This document shows, one piece after another, positions 8,787 to 17,814 of a DNA stretch of 64,000 bases. The stretch's first letter is position 1; each line of letters begins with the position of its first letter. The notes under the pieces are model-generated. The model searched no databases. It had not been told where the DNA came from and saw only the letters and a list, made by a program, of their open reading frames with translations. The DNA is taken from the NCBI RefSeq assembly GCF_042427745.1, contig NZ_JBHMFA010000009.1; one strand, given 5' to 3'. The position numbers were made by a program, and so were the translations under genes. Source of the DNA: Algibacter miyuki. Its GTDB lineage: Bacteria; Bacteroidota; Bacteroidia; Flavobacteriales; Flavobacteriaceae.

Positions 8787-8816
8787 TTTGAGAAACGGGC
8801 ATGGAGTATACCTTTG
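8787..8816 (+). promoter_or_regulatory. Bacteroidota-type promoter of the 56-codon gene
   Basis: TTTG at 8787-8790 and an exact TAnnTTTG element (TACCTTTG, 8809-8816) are separated by 18 nt, as expected for the primary sigma factor of Bacteroidota. Transcription should start near 8820-8823, leaving a leader of about 40 nt before the ATG at 8861. Confidence 0.7.
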
Positions 8817-8860
8817 TCGTGTAGAATTATTGCAAAACAATTAGTCCAAATCTTAATATT

Positions 8861-9031
8861 ATGTTTATATCACAAGCCTACCACTGTAATCAAGTATTAC
8901 ATGAAGAAAAGAGTTCAAGCGTAGAAAGAGAAACATCAAAAGCGAACAGCCAAATAAATGGGAGTGAAAACTTTTTTCAAAAGTTAAAACAGGTTTTTAA
9001 TGTTAAAAAACGTGTGTTTCAATCGTACTAA
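8861..9031 (+). CDS. Small protein of 56 residues, unknown function
   Basis: An ATG-initiated 57-codon frame encodes MFISQAYHCNQVLHE... and ends in ...KKRVFQSY. It is hydrophilic and basic at the C-terminus (KLKQVFNVKKRV), with one cysteine and no signal peptide or TM segment. The frame alone would be weak evidence. However, it is preceded by an exact promoter at 8787-8816 and followed after 15 nt by a strong hairpin at 9047-9093, so a discrete transcript of roughly 270 nt is expected. I do not recognise the family. The transcript could instead act as a small RNA. It is flanked by the Omp85-like gene (same strand) and convergent pyc. Confidence 0.5.
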   Translation: MFISQAYHCNQVLHEEKSSSVERETSKANSQINGSENFFQKLKQVFNVKKRVFQSY

Positions 9032-9046
9032 ATAGAGTAATATAAA

Positions 9047-9093
9047 ATGCCCAAATTAAACTGTATTCTATTTTTACAGCTTAACTTGGGCAT
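9047..9093. terminator. Bidirectional terminator between small gene and pyc
   Basis: A long stem is formed by ATGCCCAA, TTAA and CTGTA (9047 onward) pairing with TACAG, TTAA and TTGGGCAT (ending 9093), with single A-C mismatches between the blocks. It is followed by CTTTTATT on the plus strand and by TTTTATATT on the minus strand, so it can end both the small gene and pyc. Confidence 0.75.
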
Positions 9094-9115
9094 CTTTTAT
9101 TGAATAATTTAGTGT

Positions 9116-12100
9116 TTACTCTAAAATAAGTACTAAATCTTCCGAATTCACCATAAATCCAGTTTTTAAAACAATTTTCTTAACGGTAGCATCGGTTGCA
9201 GCTGTAATGGTGGTTTCCATTTTCATGGCTTCAATTATAAATAACGGTTGATTTTTAGTTACTTTTTCACCTTTCTTTACCAAAATAGTAGAAAGCATAC
9301 CTTGTAATGGTGCGCCAATTTCATTACTATCGGTTTTATCCACTTTCATGTTTTCAACTTTATCCACCTTAATAGAGGTGTCTTTAATTTCAACACTTCG
9401 GCCTTGTCCGTTCACTTTAAAATAAACGGTTACTATACCGTCTTCATTGGCTTTTCCTATAGAATCTAAAGTAATTAGTAGGGTTTTTCCTTTGTCTAAT
9501 TCAACAATAGTTTCTTCTCCAATTTCCATACCGTAGAAGAAATTCTTGGTCGGTAAATTCATCAGGTTGTCATATTTTAAATGCTGATTGAAAGCATCGG
9601 TAAATACTTTTGGATACAACTGATAAGATAAGAAATCGGTGTAATCTATAGTTCGACTTAAATCGTGTTCAAATATTTTTTTGAAAGCCTTGTATTCCTT
9701 ATCGATATCCAGCGGCGGAATATGCGCATTTGGTCTATCGGTGTAAGGTTCTTGGCCTTTCAGAATTAATTTTTGTAGTGCCACTGGAAAACCACCAACA
9801 GGTTGTCCTAATTCACCTTTGAATAAATCGACTACCGACTGCGGAAACGAAATCGTGTCACCACGTTCCTTTACATCTTGAATGGTTAAATTGTTGCTCA
9901 CGAGGTATTGCGCCATATCGCCAACTACTTTAGAACTTGGCGTTACTTTTACAATATCTCCAAAAAGCGTATTGACTTCACCGTACATTTTTGTAATTTC
10001 ATGAAAGCGATCTTCCAAACCTAAAGCACGTGCTTGTGGTTTTAAGTTTGAATATTGTCCACCAGGAATTTCGTGCTTAAAAACGTCTCCCGAACCGGCT
10101 TTTAGGCCCGATTCAAATGGATAATAATATTCTCTTACGGTTTCCCAATAATTTGAATATTCATTTAAAGAATCGATGTTGATGGTACTCGCACGATCTT
10201 GAAACTTCATCATCTCGACAATCGAATTGAAGTTGGGTTGAGCGGTTAAACCGGATAAGCCTCCAAGTGCAACATCTACAACATCTACACCGGCTTCAAT
10301 AGCTTTTAAATAAGTAGCCGATTGAATGGATGAGGTATCGTGCGTATGCAAATGAATAGGAATATTAAGCTCTGATTTTAATGCTGAAATAAGCTCGTAA
10401 GCGGCATAAGGTTTTAGTAAACCAGCCATATCTTTAACGCCTAAAATATGCGCGCCAGAGTTTTCAATTTCTTTGGCTAGGTTAACGTAGTATTTTAAAT
10501 TGTATTTGGTGTTTTCGGGGTTTAAAATATCGTTGGTGTAACAAATAGAACCTTCGGCTAAACCGCCAGTTCGTGTGCGTACATGTTCAATACACGGACC
10601 TAAGGATTTCATCCAGTTTAACGAATCGAAAATTCTAAAAACATCAACGCCGTTTTCCCAAGATTGTTCTACAAATTCACCAATAACATTATCGGAATAC
10701 GCTTTGTATCCCACGCCATTAGAACCTCTAATAAGCATTTGTAATAATAAATTAGGCATTGCTTTTCTAAGCATGCGTAGACGTTCCCAAGGGTTTTCTT
10801 GTAAAAAACGCAAGCAAACATCGAAGGTTGCACCACCCCAAACTTCCATACTAAAAATATCAGGATGGTTTTTTGCATAGCCTTCCGCAACTTTCATCAT
10901 ATCGTAAGTTCTCATGCGTGTGGCCAACAAACTTTGGTGCGCATCACGCATGGTGGTATCGGTAAAATGAACTTTCTTTTCATTCATTAACCATTGCGAG
11001 AATTTTTCTGGTCCTAGTTTTGTTAATAAATCCTTAGTACCTTCTGTGTATGGCGCATCCGCATCAAACTTCGGAACTTTAGGTTTTATAAAGGTTTTAG
11101 AACGATCTACTTTTTTTACGTCGGCATTTCCGTTAACAATAACATCGCCTAAATAAGTGATTAGTTTTGTGGCACGATTTCTCGGTGCTTTAAAAATGAA
11201 TAAATCCGGATTAGATTTAATAAAATTCACCGTTACTTTACCTTGTCTAAAGGTATCGTGTTTTAAGATATTATCAAGAAACGGCATGTTTGTTTTTACA
11301 CCTCGAATTCTGAATTCGGCCAAAGCACGACGAATTTTTCTACTAGCACCATCCAACGTTCTACTATTTGCTGTAACTTTTACAAGCATGGAATCGAAAA
11401 AAGGCGAAATAGTAGCACCTTGATAGATACTTCCTGCATCTAAGCGAATACCAAAACCAGAAGCACTTCGGTAAGCCGATACGGTGCCGTAATCGGGCTT
11501 AAAATCGTTTTGTGGGTCTTCCGTAGTAATTCTACATTGCAAGGCGTAACCGTTGATTTGTACCGATTCCTGGTTCGGAATTTTTATTTGTTCGTCGGCT
11601 AGCTTGTAACCGCCAGCGATAAATATTTGTGTTTTAATTAAATCGATATTAGTAACAACCTCGGTAACGGTGTGTTCTACCTGTACACGCGGGTTTACTT
11701 CAATAAAGTAAATAGAATCGTCATCGTCCACCAAAAACTCAACCGTACCAATATTATTATAGTCTACGGCTTTGCAAATTTTAATGGCATAGTCATAAAG
11801 TGCTTGTTTCGTTTCATCTTTTAAACCGTAAGACGGTGCAAATTCAATTACTTTTTGGTATCGGCGTTGTACCGAGCAATCTCTTTCAAATAAATGAACC
11901 GTATTACCAAAGCTATCGGCTACAATTTGAATTTCGATATGTTTTGGGTTTTCTACAAATTTTTCTAAAAAAACGGTATCGTCTCCAAAAGCATTTAAAG
12001 CTTCACGTTTACTTTCGTTAAAAGCACCTTTTAGTTCATCTTCTTTTCTAATTACACGCATACCACGGCCACCACCACCAGAAGCAGCTTTAAGCATAAT

Positions 12101-12568
12101 AGGGTACCCTATTATTTTAGCTTCGGAAATGGCTACGTCAATATCAGTAAGCGGTTTTGTATTACTTTGAATAATAGGAATGTTATTTTCTACAGCCACC
12201 GTTTTTGCTGTAATTTTATCCCCAAGGGCTTTTAAAACAGATACTTTGGGGCCAATAAAAATAATGCCGTTGTCTTCACAGGCTTGTGCAAAATCAGCAT
12301 TTTCTGATAAAAAACCATAACCGGGATGTATGGCATCAGCCCCGTTTTTAATTGCCACTTTTATAATGGCATCAATATTTAAATAAGGTTTTAAAGGTTC
12401 GTTATCTTCTCCAATTTGGTATGATTCATCGGCCTTGTATCGGTGCAAGGAATAGCGGTCTTCAAAAGTGTAAATACCTACTGTTTTTATGCTGATTTCT
12501 GTACAGGCTCTGAAAATTCTAATCGCAATTTCTCCTCTGTTGGCTACAAGTATTTTTTTAATTTTCAA
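9116..12568 (-). CDS. pyc: Pyruvate carboxylase
   Basis: This 1150-residue enzyme makes oxaloacetate from pyruvate, bicarbonate and ATP. The order is complete: an N-terminal biotin carboxylase domain (LVANRGEIAIRIFRAC near residue 8; glycine-rich ATP loop AASGGGGRGMRV near 163), a central carboxyltransferase domain (TTMRDAHQSLLATRMRT near 535), and a C-terminal biotinyl domain with the lysine in EAMKMET at about 1116. Length matches the single-chain family. The frame begins with TTG at 12568-12566; no in-frame ATG lies in the codons just upstream, and the family N-terminus starts here, so a TTG start is the best choice. With pckA at 56365-57996 it covers the pyruvate-oxaloacetate-PEP node. 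Confidence 0.96.
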   Translation of the reverse strand: MKIKKILVANRGEIAIRIFRACTEISIKTVGIYTFEDRYSLHRYKADESYQIGEDNEPLKPYLNIDAIIKVAIKNGADAIHPGYGFLSENADFAQACEDNGIIFIGPKVSVLKALGDKITAKTVAVENNIPIIQSNTKPLTDIDVAISEAKIIGYPIMLKAASGGGGRGMRVIRKEDELKGAFNESKREALNAFGDDTVFLEKFVENPKHIEIQIVADSFGNTVHLFERDCSVQRRYQKVIEFAPSYGLKDETKQALYDYAIKICKAVDYNNIGTVEFLVDDDDSIYFIEVNPRVQVEHTVTEVVTNIDLIKTQIFIAGGYKLADEQIKIPNQESVQINGYALQCRITTEDPQNDFKPDYGTVSAYRSASGFGIRLDAGSIYQGATISPFFDSMLVKVTANSRTLDGASRKIRRALAEFRIRGVKTNMPFLDNILKHDTFRQGKVTVNFIKSNPDLFIFKAPRNRATKLITYLGDVIVNGNADVKKVDRSKTFIKPKVPKFDADAPYTEGTKDLLTKLGPEKFSQWLMNEKKVHFTDTTMRDAHQSLLATRMRTYDMMKVAEGYAKNHPDIFSMEVWGGATFDVCLRFLQENPWERLRMLRKAMPNLLLQMLIRGSNGVGYKAYSDNVIGEFVEQSWENGVDVFRIFDSLNWMKSLGPCIEHVRTRTGGLAEGSICYTNDILNPENTKYNLKYYVNLAKEIENSGAHILGVKDMAGLLKPYAAYELISALKSELNIPIHLHTHDTSSIQSATYLKAIEAGVDVVDVALGGLSGLTAQPNFNSIVEMMKFQDRASTINIDSLNEYSNYWETVREYYYPFESGLKAGSGDVFKHEIPGGQYSNLKPQARALGLEDRFHEITKMYGEVNTLFGDIVKVTPSSKVVGDMAQYLVSNNLTIQDVKERGDTISFPQSVVDLFKGELGQPVGGFPVALQKLILKGQEPYTDRPNAHIPPLDIDKEYKAFKKIFEHDLSRTIDYTDFLSYQLYPKVFTDAFNQHLKYDNLMNLPTKNFFYGMEIGEETIVELDKGKTLLITLDSIGKANEDGIVTVYFKVNGQGRSVEIKDTSIKVDKVENMKVDKTDSNEIGAPLQGMLSTILVKKGEKVTKNQPLFIIEAMKMETTITAATDATVKKIVLKTGFMVNSEDLVLILE

Positions 12569-12743
12569 TGTAATATGGTGTTTAGTTTGTATAGTGAAAA
12601 AGTTAATTGGTTTTAAATATATGAAAAAATTATGTATTAAAAATCTTTATTATTAAGCTTATTTAAAACATATTAAAATGCCTTGTTTTTAATGTTTTAA
12701 TATAAATTTAATGAGCTAATTTTTAAAACGATTTAGAATAAAT

Positions 12744-12751
12744 TAGATTTG
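12744..12751 (+). promoter_or_regulatory. Probable -7 element for the phosphoesterase gene
   Basis: TAGATTTG exactly fits TAnnTTTG and ends 14 nt before the ATG at 12766, giving a very short leader. A convincing TTG element 18-20 nt upstream is missing, so confidence is moderate. Confidence 0.4.
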
Positions 12752-12765
12752 TAAAAAAATAAAAT

Positions 12766-13497
12766 ATGCGCACCATTGCAATCGGAGATATTCATGGCGG
12801 ATTAAAGGCTTTAATTCAGTTATTAAATAAATTAGAAGTAAAAGATGAAGATCATCTTATTTTTATGGGCGATTATGTCGATGGTTGGAGCGAGTCGGCT
12901 CAAGTTATTGCATTTTTATTGGATTTATCTGAAAAAATAAATTGTGTTTTCATTAGAGGAAATCATGATGTTTGGTGTGAAGAGTGGTTGAAAACGGGAG
13001 AAGTAAACAAGACTTGGTATCAGCATGGTGGTAAAGAAACCATGGCGAGTTATCACAATATTTCTGATGAAGAAAAACAACAACATATCACCTTTTTTGA
13101 AAACTTAAAAATGTATCATATCGATGCTGAAAACCGCTTGTTTTTACACGCCGGCTTCACATCTATGCATGGCGTTGAAAAGGAAGTGCATTTGCCAACG
13201 TTATACTATGATAGAACGTTATGGGAAATGGCTTTAGCGATGGATAATAATTTAGATACTGAATCTTATTTTTATCCAAATCGATTAAAGCATTACCACG
13301 AAGTTTATATAGGGCACACACCAACAACTAACTTTGATTGTGACATACCGATGAACGCTGTTAATATTTGGAATGTAGATACAGGCGCTGCTTTTCGTGG
13401 TAAAATCTCAGGTATGGATATCAATACCAAAACCTTTTTGCAAAGTGATGCTGTGTATACCCTGTACCCGAATGAAAAGGGACGCAACAAAGATTAA
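12766..13497 (+). CDS. Metallophosphoesterase, serine/threonine protein phosphatase type
   Basis: The 243-residue protein carries the full PPP-family signature: GDIHGG (residues 7-12), GDYVDGW (around 36), RGNHDVW (around 65), and later LHAGF and IGHTPTT. These supply the two-metal site of Ser/Thr phosphatases and bis(5'-nucleosyl)tetraphosphatases. The histidine and aspartate ligands are all present, in contrast to the degenerate phosphoesterase at 19800-20633. It stands alone between divergent pyc and the convergent CarboxypepD_reg gene. Substrate (phosphoprotein or dinucleoside polyphosphate) cannot be decided from sequence. Confidence 0.85.
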   Translation: MRTIAIGDIHGGLKALIQLLNKLEVKDEDHLIFMGDYVDGWSESAQVIAFLLDLSEKINCVFIRGNHDVWCEEWLKTGEVNKTWYQHGGKETMASYHNISDEEKQQHITFFENLKMYHIDAENRLFLHAGFTSMHGVEKEVHLPTLYYDRTLWEMALAMDNNLDTESYFYPNRLKHYHEVYIGHTPTTNFDCDIPMNAVNIWNVDTGAAFRGKISGMDINTKTFLQSDAVYTLYPNEKGRNKD

Positions 13498-13508
13498 AGC
13501 TTAGGAGG

Positions 13509-15032
13509 TTACTCTATAGTTTTAAACGCTTTTATGGCCGCATTGGGTTCAATGACATTGTAACCTTTCCAGAATTCCGGATCGTATTTTGGTAAATACA
13601 CGGGCTCTACGTTTGGTTTTTCTTCAAAGTTGTTAAAGTCTGTTTCTGATATTTGTTCATTTTCAAAAATCACTAGCTCACTTTTTTGTCTTATCGACAT
13701 TATAAAATGTATGTCAGAATCTAGTTCGTTTTGTTTGCGTCGGCCTTTAACATGTTTATTCTTTTCAATAATGGTTAAAGGGCGATCAATGCCAAATTTG
13801 CTGCCTTCTTCTAATTCGGCATATTTTAAAGTGTATTTTTCGGTGTCGTTTTTAGAATAGATAAGTGTTCCTTTTTTTAAGTTTCTTGTGTGCGATAATC
13901 CTAATAATTTAAAACTTTTAAGGATTTTTACGTTTTCATAATCTATTCTAATAATAGCGAAATCATCAGTGTTTACGTAAAGGATGCCTTTAAAATCTTC
14001 ATTTCGTTTTGGGGTAAAACTTATTTTATAAACAAATTCATCGTTTAAAAATGTATAATCTTCGACTATAAAATCAAATCGATTTTCTTTTTCTAAAAAG
14101 TTTAAATCGCTGTCTTCGAAAATAAAACTGTCGTGTTCAAGTTTTGATATGGCCGATTTGCGGTAATTTGCAAAATCTTTTTTACGCTCGGCTTCTTTTT
14201 TCTGTTCTTCTTCGAGCATAGCTTCTGTTTTTTTAACGTCCTTTTTTTCTGAATCGGAAATAAAAGCCGTGGAGTCTATTTCTGTTTTTGTACCAAAGAA
14301 ACCTGATTTTATTTTAAAATAAGAATCGCGTTTTACGTGCTTTTTCAGAATGGTATTTAATTTTTCTTCATACCCTTCAAAACTGAGTTCTTTACTTTTG
14401 TCGTATAGGTGAGAGGCTTTAATAATATCTATTTTTTGCTTATCATCTTCATCTGGGGTAGTATATAAATTGGCTAAAATCTCGGTGTAATCATCGGCAT
14501 GCTTCGGAATAGCAGCAATTAAACTATCTGTAAATTGTTGGTTAAATTCCGGAATAGTGGATTTATTGATTTTAACATCGTGTTTTAATAAATTTTGAAA
14601 AGATGACGCGCGGTAAAATAATTTGCTTTTAGCAAAACTATGATCGTAATTATTATCTAAGTTTTCTTTTACTTTTTCAATAATTTCCTCGGGCGTATAA
14701 TTTTTATTTGAAACTAAAATCTCGTCTAATTCTATAGATTCGGTATGCATCAAAACCAAACTATCTTTAAAGTTTTGAGCTAGAAATTGTTTGGTTTGAT
14801 AACCAAGACATCTAATTTTTAAAGAATCTGTTTTAGAGAACTTTCCGCGTAAATTAATTTGAAAATCACCGTTAGAGTTACTAATTACCCCAGAGTTATC
14901 ATTTATAGAAATGGTAGCAAACGGAATCGGTTTTTGTGTTACCGAATCTAATATTTTAGCATGTATAGATTCTTGCGAAAACCCGAAAAAAGAAAGAAAG
15001 GTAAAAAGAAAAGCGGTGTAAATATGTTTCAT
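13509..15032 (-). CDS. Carboxypeptidase-like regulatory domain protein (DUF5686-like), secreted
   Basis: The 507-residue product starts with a signal peptide (KHIYTAFLFTFLSFFGFSQ). It continues with a CarboxypepD_reg/transthyretin-like domain (about residues 22-105, containing AKILDSVTQKPIPFATISI and the usual GDFQI strand). The rest is a long region with a lysine/glutamate-rich coiled stretch (about 260-295) and then beta-rich sequence (FVYKISFTPKRNEDFKGILYV). This layout is common among Flavobacteriaceae envelope proteins whose role is not established. It is convergent with the phosphoesterase gene, with only 11 nt between the stops. No transporter barrel follows the domain, so it is not a SusC-type receptor. 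Confidence 0.65.
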   Translation of the reverse strand: MKHIYTAFLFTFLSFFGFSQESIHAKILDSVTQKPIPFATISINDNSGVISNSNGDFQINLRGKFSKTDSLKIRCLGYQTKQFLAQNFKDSLVLMHTESIELDEILVSNKNYTPEEIIEKVKENLDNNYDHSFAKSKLFYRASSFQNLLKHDVKINKSTIPEFNQQFTDSLIAAIPKHADDYTEILANLYTTPDEDDKQKIDIIKASHLYDKSKELSFEGYEEKLNTILKKHVKRDSYFKIKSGFFGTKTEIDSTAFISDSEKKDVKKTEAMLEEEQKKEAERKKDFANYRKSAISKLEHDSFIFEDSDLNFLEKENRFDFIVEDYTFLNDEFVYKISFTPKRNEDFKGILYVNTDDFAIIRIDYENVKILKSFKLLGLSHTRNLKKGTLIYSKNDTEKYTLKYAELEEGSKFGIDRPLTIIEKNKHVKGRRKQNELDSDIHFIMSIRQKSELVIFENEQISETDFNNFEEKPNVEPVYLPKYDPEFWKGYNVIEPNAAIKAFKTIE

Positions 15033-15232
15033 AAAATCTATTGTTTCGTTTAAAAGTAGACGAACCAGCGAACTATTTGTAACATTTAGTTTTTCTTTAA
15101 GTCAATTTTATTAGTTTTTAACAAAATAGGAGTGTGCTTTATCATTTCTTTAAGATTGAAGTGAACGCATTCTAATGTAGTGGTTTAAGTTTTACTTTAT
15201 TATGAAGAAATACGAAGAAAACACAACTATAA

Positions 15233-15937
15233 TCAACCGTTTTGAAGCACGTGTTTTACGTAATATTGATTGAGTTGCTTTGGTGAAGCTCCCAATCTTT
15301 TTTTAGTATGAATTACCCAATAATGATATTGTAATGTGCCAACACCTTTGTTGTTGTAGTGACGTGCCGAGGTGGTTAGCCATTCTTGAATAACTACAAA
15401 TTGATTTATGGCGTATAGTTTTTCGGTAAAATCGTTGTCTTCATAAATTATGAAGTTTTCATCATAACCGCCAATAGTTTCAAATAAAGAAGCTGTAACA
15501 AATAAACTTTGATCGCCGCCTCTGCATACTTTCCAATTAAATTTTGTAAACCAACCTGCAAGAGTTAACCACCAATGTTTGGAGTCGAATTTCATCTTAA
15601 AACAACCAGCGTTATTACCTTGATTTACTTCGTTTAAAATTAAAGAATCATATTGGTTTGGCGGAAAAGAATCGGCATGTAAAAAATAAAACACATCACC
15701 TTTTGCAGCTTTAGCACCGGCGTTCATTTGTTTGGCGCGTCCCTTTTCCGAAGTAATTATTTTTATGCTTAATCCTAAGTTTTTTATAATGCTAATACTA
15801 TTGTCTGTACTGCCACCATCAACCACAATAATTTCCGAAATGTTGCTTAAATCCGCATGATCTATCAGATGATATAAGAAATCTGCAATAGTTTCAGCTT
15901 CATTTAAAACAGGAATTATTATCGAAATTTTACTCAT
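15233..15937 (-). CDS. TIGR04283-type arsenosugar biosynthesis glycosyltransferase
   Basis: The 234-residue GT-A protein begins SIIIPVLNEAETI, has VVDGGSTDNS for nucleotide binding, then the acceptor-side motif GRAKQMNAGAKAAKGDVFYFLHADS (around residue 70; LHADS takes the place of the DxD motif), and RGGDQSLFV near 145. These are features of the glycosyltransferase group that accompanies the radical SAM enzyme ArsS (formerly called rSAM/selenodomain-associated transferase 2). It is the last gene of the minus-strand cluster that reaches back to 28942 and overlaps the DUF547 gene by 8 nt. A role in joining the arsenic-bearing ribosyl unit to an aglycone is the usual inference; the actual donor and acceptor are unproven. 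Confidence 0.85.
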   Translation of the reverse strand: MSKISIIIPVLNEAETIADFLYHLIDHADLSNISEIIVVDGGSTDNSISIIKNLGLSIKIITSEKGRAKQMNAGAKAAKGDVFYFLHADSFPPNQYDSLILNEVNQGNNAGCFKMKFDSKHWWLTLAGWFTKFNWKVCRGGDQSLFVTASLFETIGGYDENFIIYEDNDFTEKLYAINQFVVIQEWLTTSARHYNNKGVGTLQYHYWVIHTKKRLGASPKQLNQYYVKHVLQNG

Positions 15938-16841
15938 TCAAGTCCCAGTTATAATCTTTAAAGCTTTTTTTCGCTTTCGCGGAAATGTCTACGCTTGTGT
16001 ATTGGTTTAGAAAATCGATTAAACTGCCGTCTTTCTTAAAATCTTTTGCAAACCATTGAAATATTTTTGAAATTTCAATGTGGTTTTCGCTTATGTTATT
16101 TCTATTCGTGTCGCTTAAAAACTCTTTGGTAGCTTCTGTAAGTTGCGTTTCTAAACTTTCGGAAGTAAAGGCTTTGTTTTGCAGTTTCGGACAAGAAAAA
16201 GAGGCGCAGACAATAGCAAAATGAATACGCGGTTCGTCCATTTTTCGTAATATTTCATGTTCAATCTCACTTAAATTGAACCATTTTTTGTCAAGTTTCC
16301 AAAGACGTTGTTCCCAAGGTTTATCGATGTCTTTAATGCTTTTTAGGGGGTAATTCCGAAGAATTAAATCTACCGTCATGGCATTGTATGCGTTTATCCA
16401 AAAGGCTAAGGTTTCAGTTTTTGACAGGTTTTTGAAACCTTCATTAGTGTATGTTACATTTAAAACTTCAATATAACTAAGCAACTTTTTATGATCTAAT
16501 TTAAAGGTTTTGTAGTTTACTTGGCCAGCATCTGAAACGTGTTTTTGAAGCAATTCGTCCCACAATTGGTGCGTGGTTAAAAAGCGTTTACTAAGTGTTT
16601 GGTTCAATTCTGAAACAGCCGTTGTATCGTTTGTACCTGTTGTAGATTTTGCCGTTTCTAAGGTTTCCGTGTTTAAATATTTTGTTTCTGTTTGAATAGC
16701 TTCAGCTTGAACGGTTTCCGAAGAAATTGAAGCCACTTCTTTTATTTCAGTAAATTGTGGTGTATCTGTAGTGTGAAATGTTTTTTTTGTCACACAAGAC
16801 GTCATGAAAACAATGCATACTAAATAGGTTAATACTTTCAT
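15930..16841 (-). CDS. DUF547 lipoprotein in the arsenosugar cluster
   Basis: The 303-residue product has a lipoprotein signal (VLTYLVCIVFMTSC, cysteine at about residue 16) and then a Thr/Glu-rich linker of about 80 residues. The DUF547 domain follows, with FWINAYNAMTVDLI (around 158), HFAIVCASFSCP (around 220) and IFQWFAKDF (around 275). It is thus a cell-envelope, membrane-anchored member of the same family as the protein at 4507-5220. It overlaps the hydroxylase gene by 4 nt and the TIGR04283 gene by 8 nt, so its production is coupled to both. The family has no role known to me; its place here suggests a late step at the membrane. Confidence 0.85.
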   Translation of the reverse strand: MKVLTYLVCIVFMTSCVTKKTFHTTDTPQFTEIKEVASISSETVQAEAIQTETKYLNTETLETAKSTTGTNDTTAVSELNQTLSKRFLTTHQLWDELLQKHVSDAGQVNYKTFKLDHKKLLSYIEVLNVTYTNEGFKNLSKTETLAFWINAYNAMTVDLILRNYPLKSIKDIDKPWEQRLWKLDKKWFNLSEIEHEILRKMDEPRIHFAIVCASFSCPKLQNKAFTSESLETQLTEATKEFLSDTNRNNISENHIEISKIFQWFAKDFKKDGSLIDFLNQYTSVDISAKAKKSFKDYNWDLNE

Positions 16842-17719
16842 TTTTTTAATGGGTAAAGTTCTTGACTTATAAAATCTTTTGGGAATTTATCATCATCTTC
16901 AAAACCTAATTCAATATCTCTACCGTTGTGCGGCACATAATCGGTTTTAAAAATGTAATCCCAAATACTTAATGTTAGTCCGTAATTTACGCCGTGCCTT
17001 ACATGTTTTGGTAATGTTTTTACATGGTGCCAAATGTGCATTTTCGGGTTATTGAAAACGTATTTTAAAATGCCGTAATCCCAACCTAAGTTCGCGTGGT
17101 TTAAGTGCCCGATCGCAATGCTGAAGAAGTAAACAATAGCCACATCTTGCGCACTGTAATTGGCAATAAGCGCAAGCGGAATATATAGAATCGATTTGTA
17201 TACTACCGGCTCCATCCAGTGGTAACGCAGGTGTGCGGCAAAGCCCATTTCTTTTACTGAATGATGTACTTTATGAAAATTCCAAAGAAAAGGGACGTGA
17301 TGTAATAAACGATGGGTATTCCATTGTACAAAATCGGAAACTAGAAAGAAAATAATTAAACCCAACCATTTTGGTAAATCGTCGGCATTAAATACTTGTA
17401 AATCTTGTAATGATATGCCAATGGTGTTTAGTGCATCATTTAAAAATTCGGCTGCAGTATTAGAAAGCGCAATTAAAATAATGAGGTTTAAAAGAAAGAA
17501 GTTGAAAAACATGTAAAACGTATCTAACCAAAAATCTTTACGGAAAATAGATTGATTTTTTCGCCAAGGAAAAGCCACTTCTAAACCCCAAACAATTAGA
17601 GAAATAGCTATAAGTCCATAAAAATAATTATCCCAGTTATTCTGAAAAAGGATCTCATTTTTAAGATAATTCCAGTAACCCGAATAAGCGTTTTTTATGA
17701 TGTTTAGGTATTTTTCCAT
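16838..17719 (-). CDS. Fatty acid hydroxylase / sterol desaturase family membrane enzyme
   Basis: Start set at ATG 17719 (MEKYLNIIKNAY); an upstream in-frame start adds 11 residues of no apparent value. The 293-residue protein has several TM segments (about residues 35-55, 75-100, 120-140) and the di-iron histidine clusters of the family: HRLLHHVPFLWNFHKVHHS (HxxxH and HxxHH, about residues 155-173) and later IGHLNHANLG plus MHIWHHVK. These enzymes hydroxylate or desaturate lipid-like substrates using oxygen. Its stop overlaps the start of the DUF547 gene (ATGA). In an arsenosugar operon, a lipid-modifying enzyme raises the possibility of an arsenolipid product, but this is inference. Confidence 0.85.
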   Translation of the reverse strand: MEKYLNIIKNAYSGYWNYLKNEILFQNNWDNYFYGLIAISLIVWGLEVAFPWRKNQSIFRKDFWLDTFYMFFNFFLLNLIILIALSNTAAEFLNDALNTIGISLQDLQVFNADDLPKWLGLIIFFLVSDFVQWNTHRLLHHVPFLWNFHKVHHSVKEMGFAAHLRYHWMEPVVYKSILYIPLALIANYSAQDVAIVYFFSIAIGHLNHANLGWDYGILKYVFNNPKMHIWHHVKTLPKHVRHGVNYGLTLSIWDYIFKTDYVPHNGRDIELGFEDDDKFPKDFISQELYPLKK

Positions 17720-17814
17720 GTTGAAAATTTGAGTAATACATGAAGGTAACAACGCGTTATCTAAAAGAATAGCTAACGGGTTGTTGCTGTTTTATAGGTG
17801 TGTTGAATTCTGAA

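Noticed and set aside
15202..15272. 23-codon frame MKKYEENTTIIN...
   Set aside because: Short, overlaps the end of the TIGR04283 gene on the other strand, and has no promoter or terminator.
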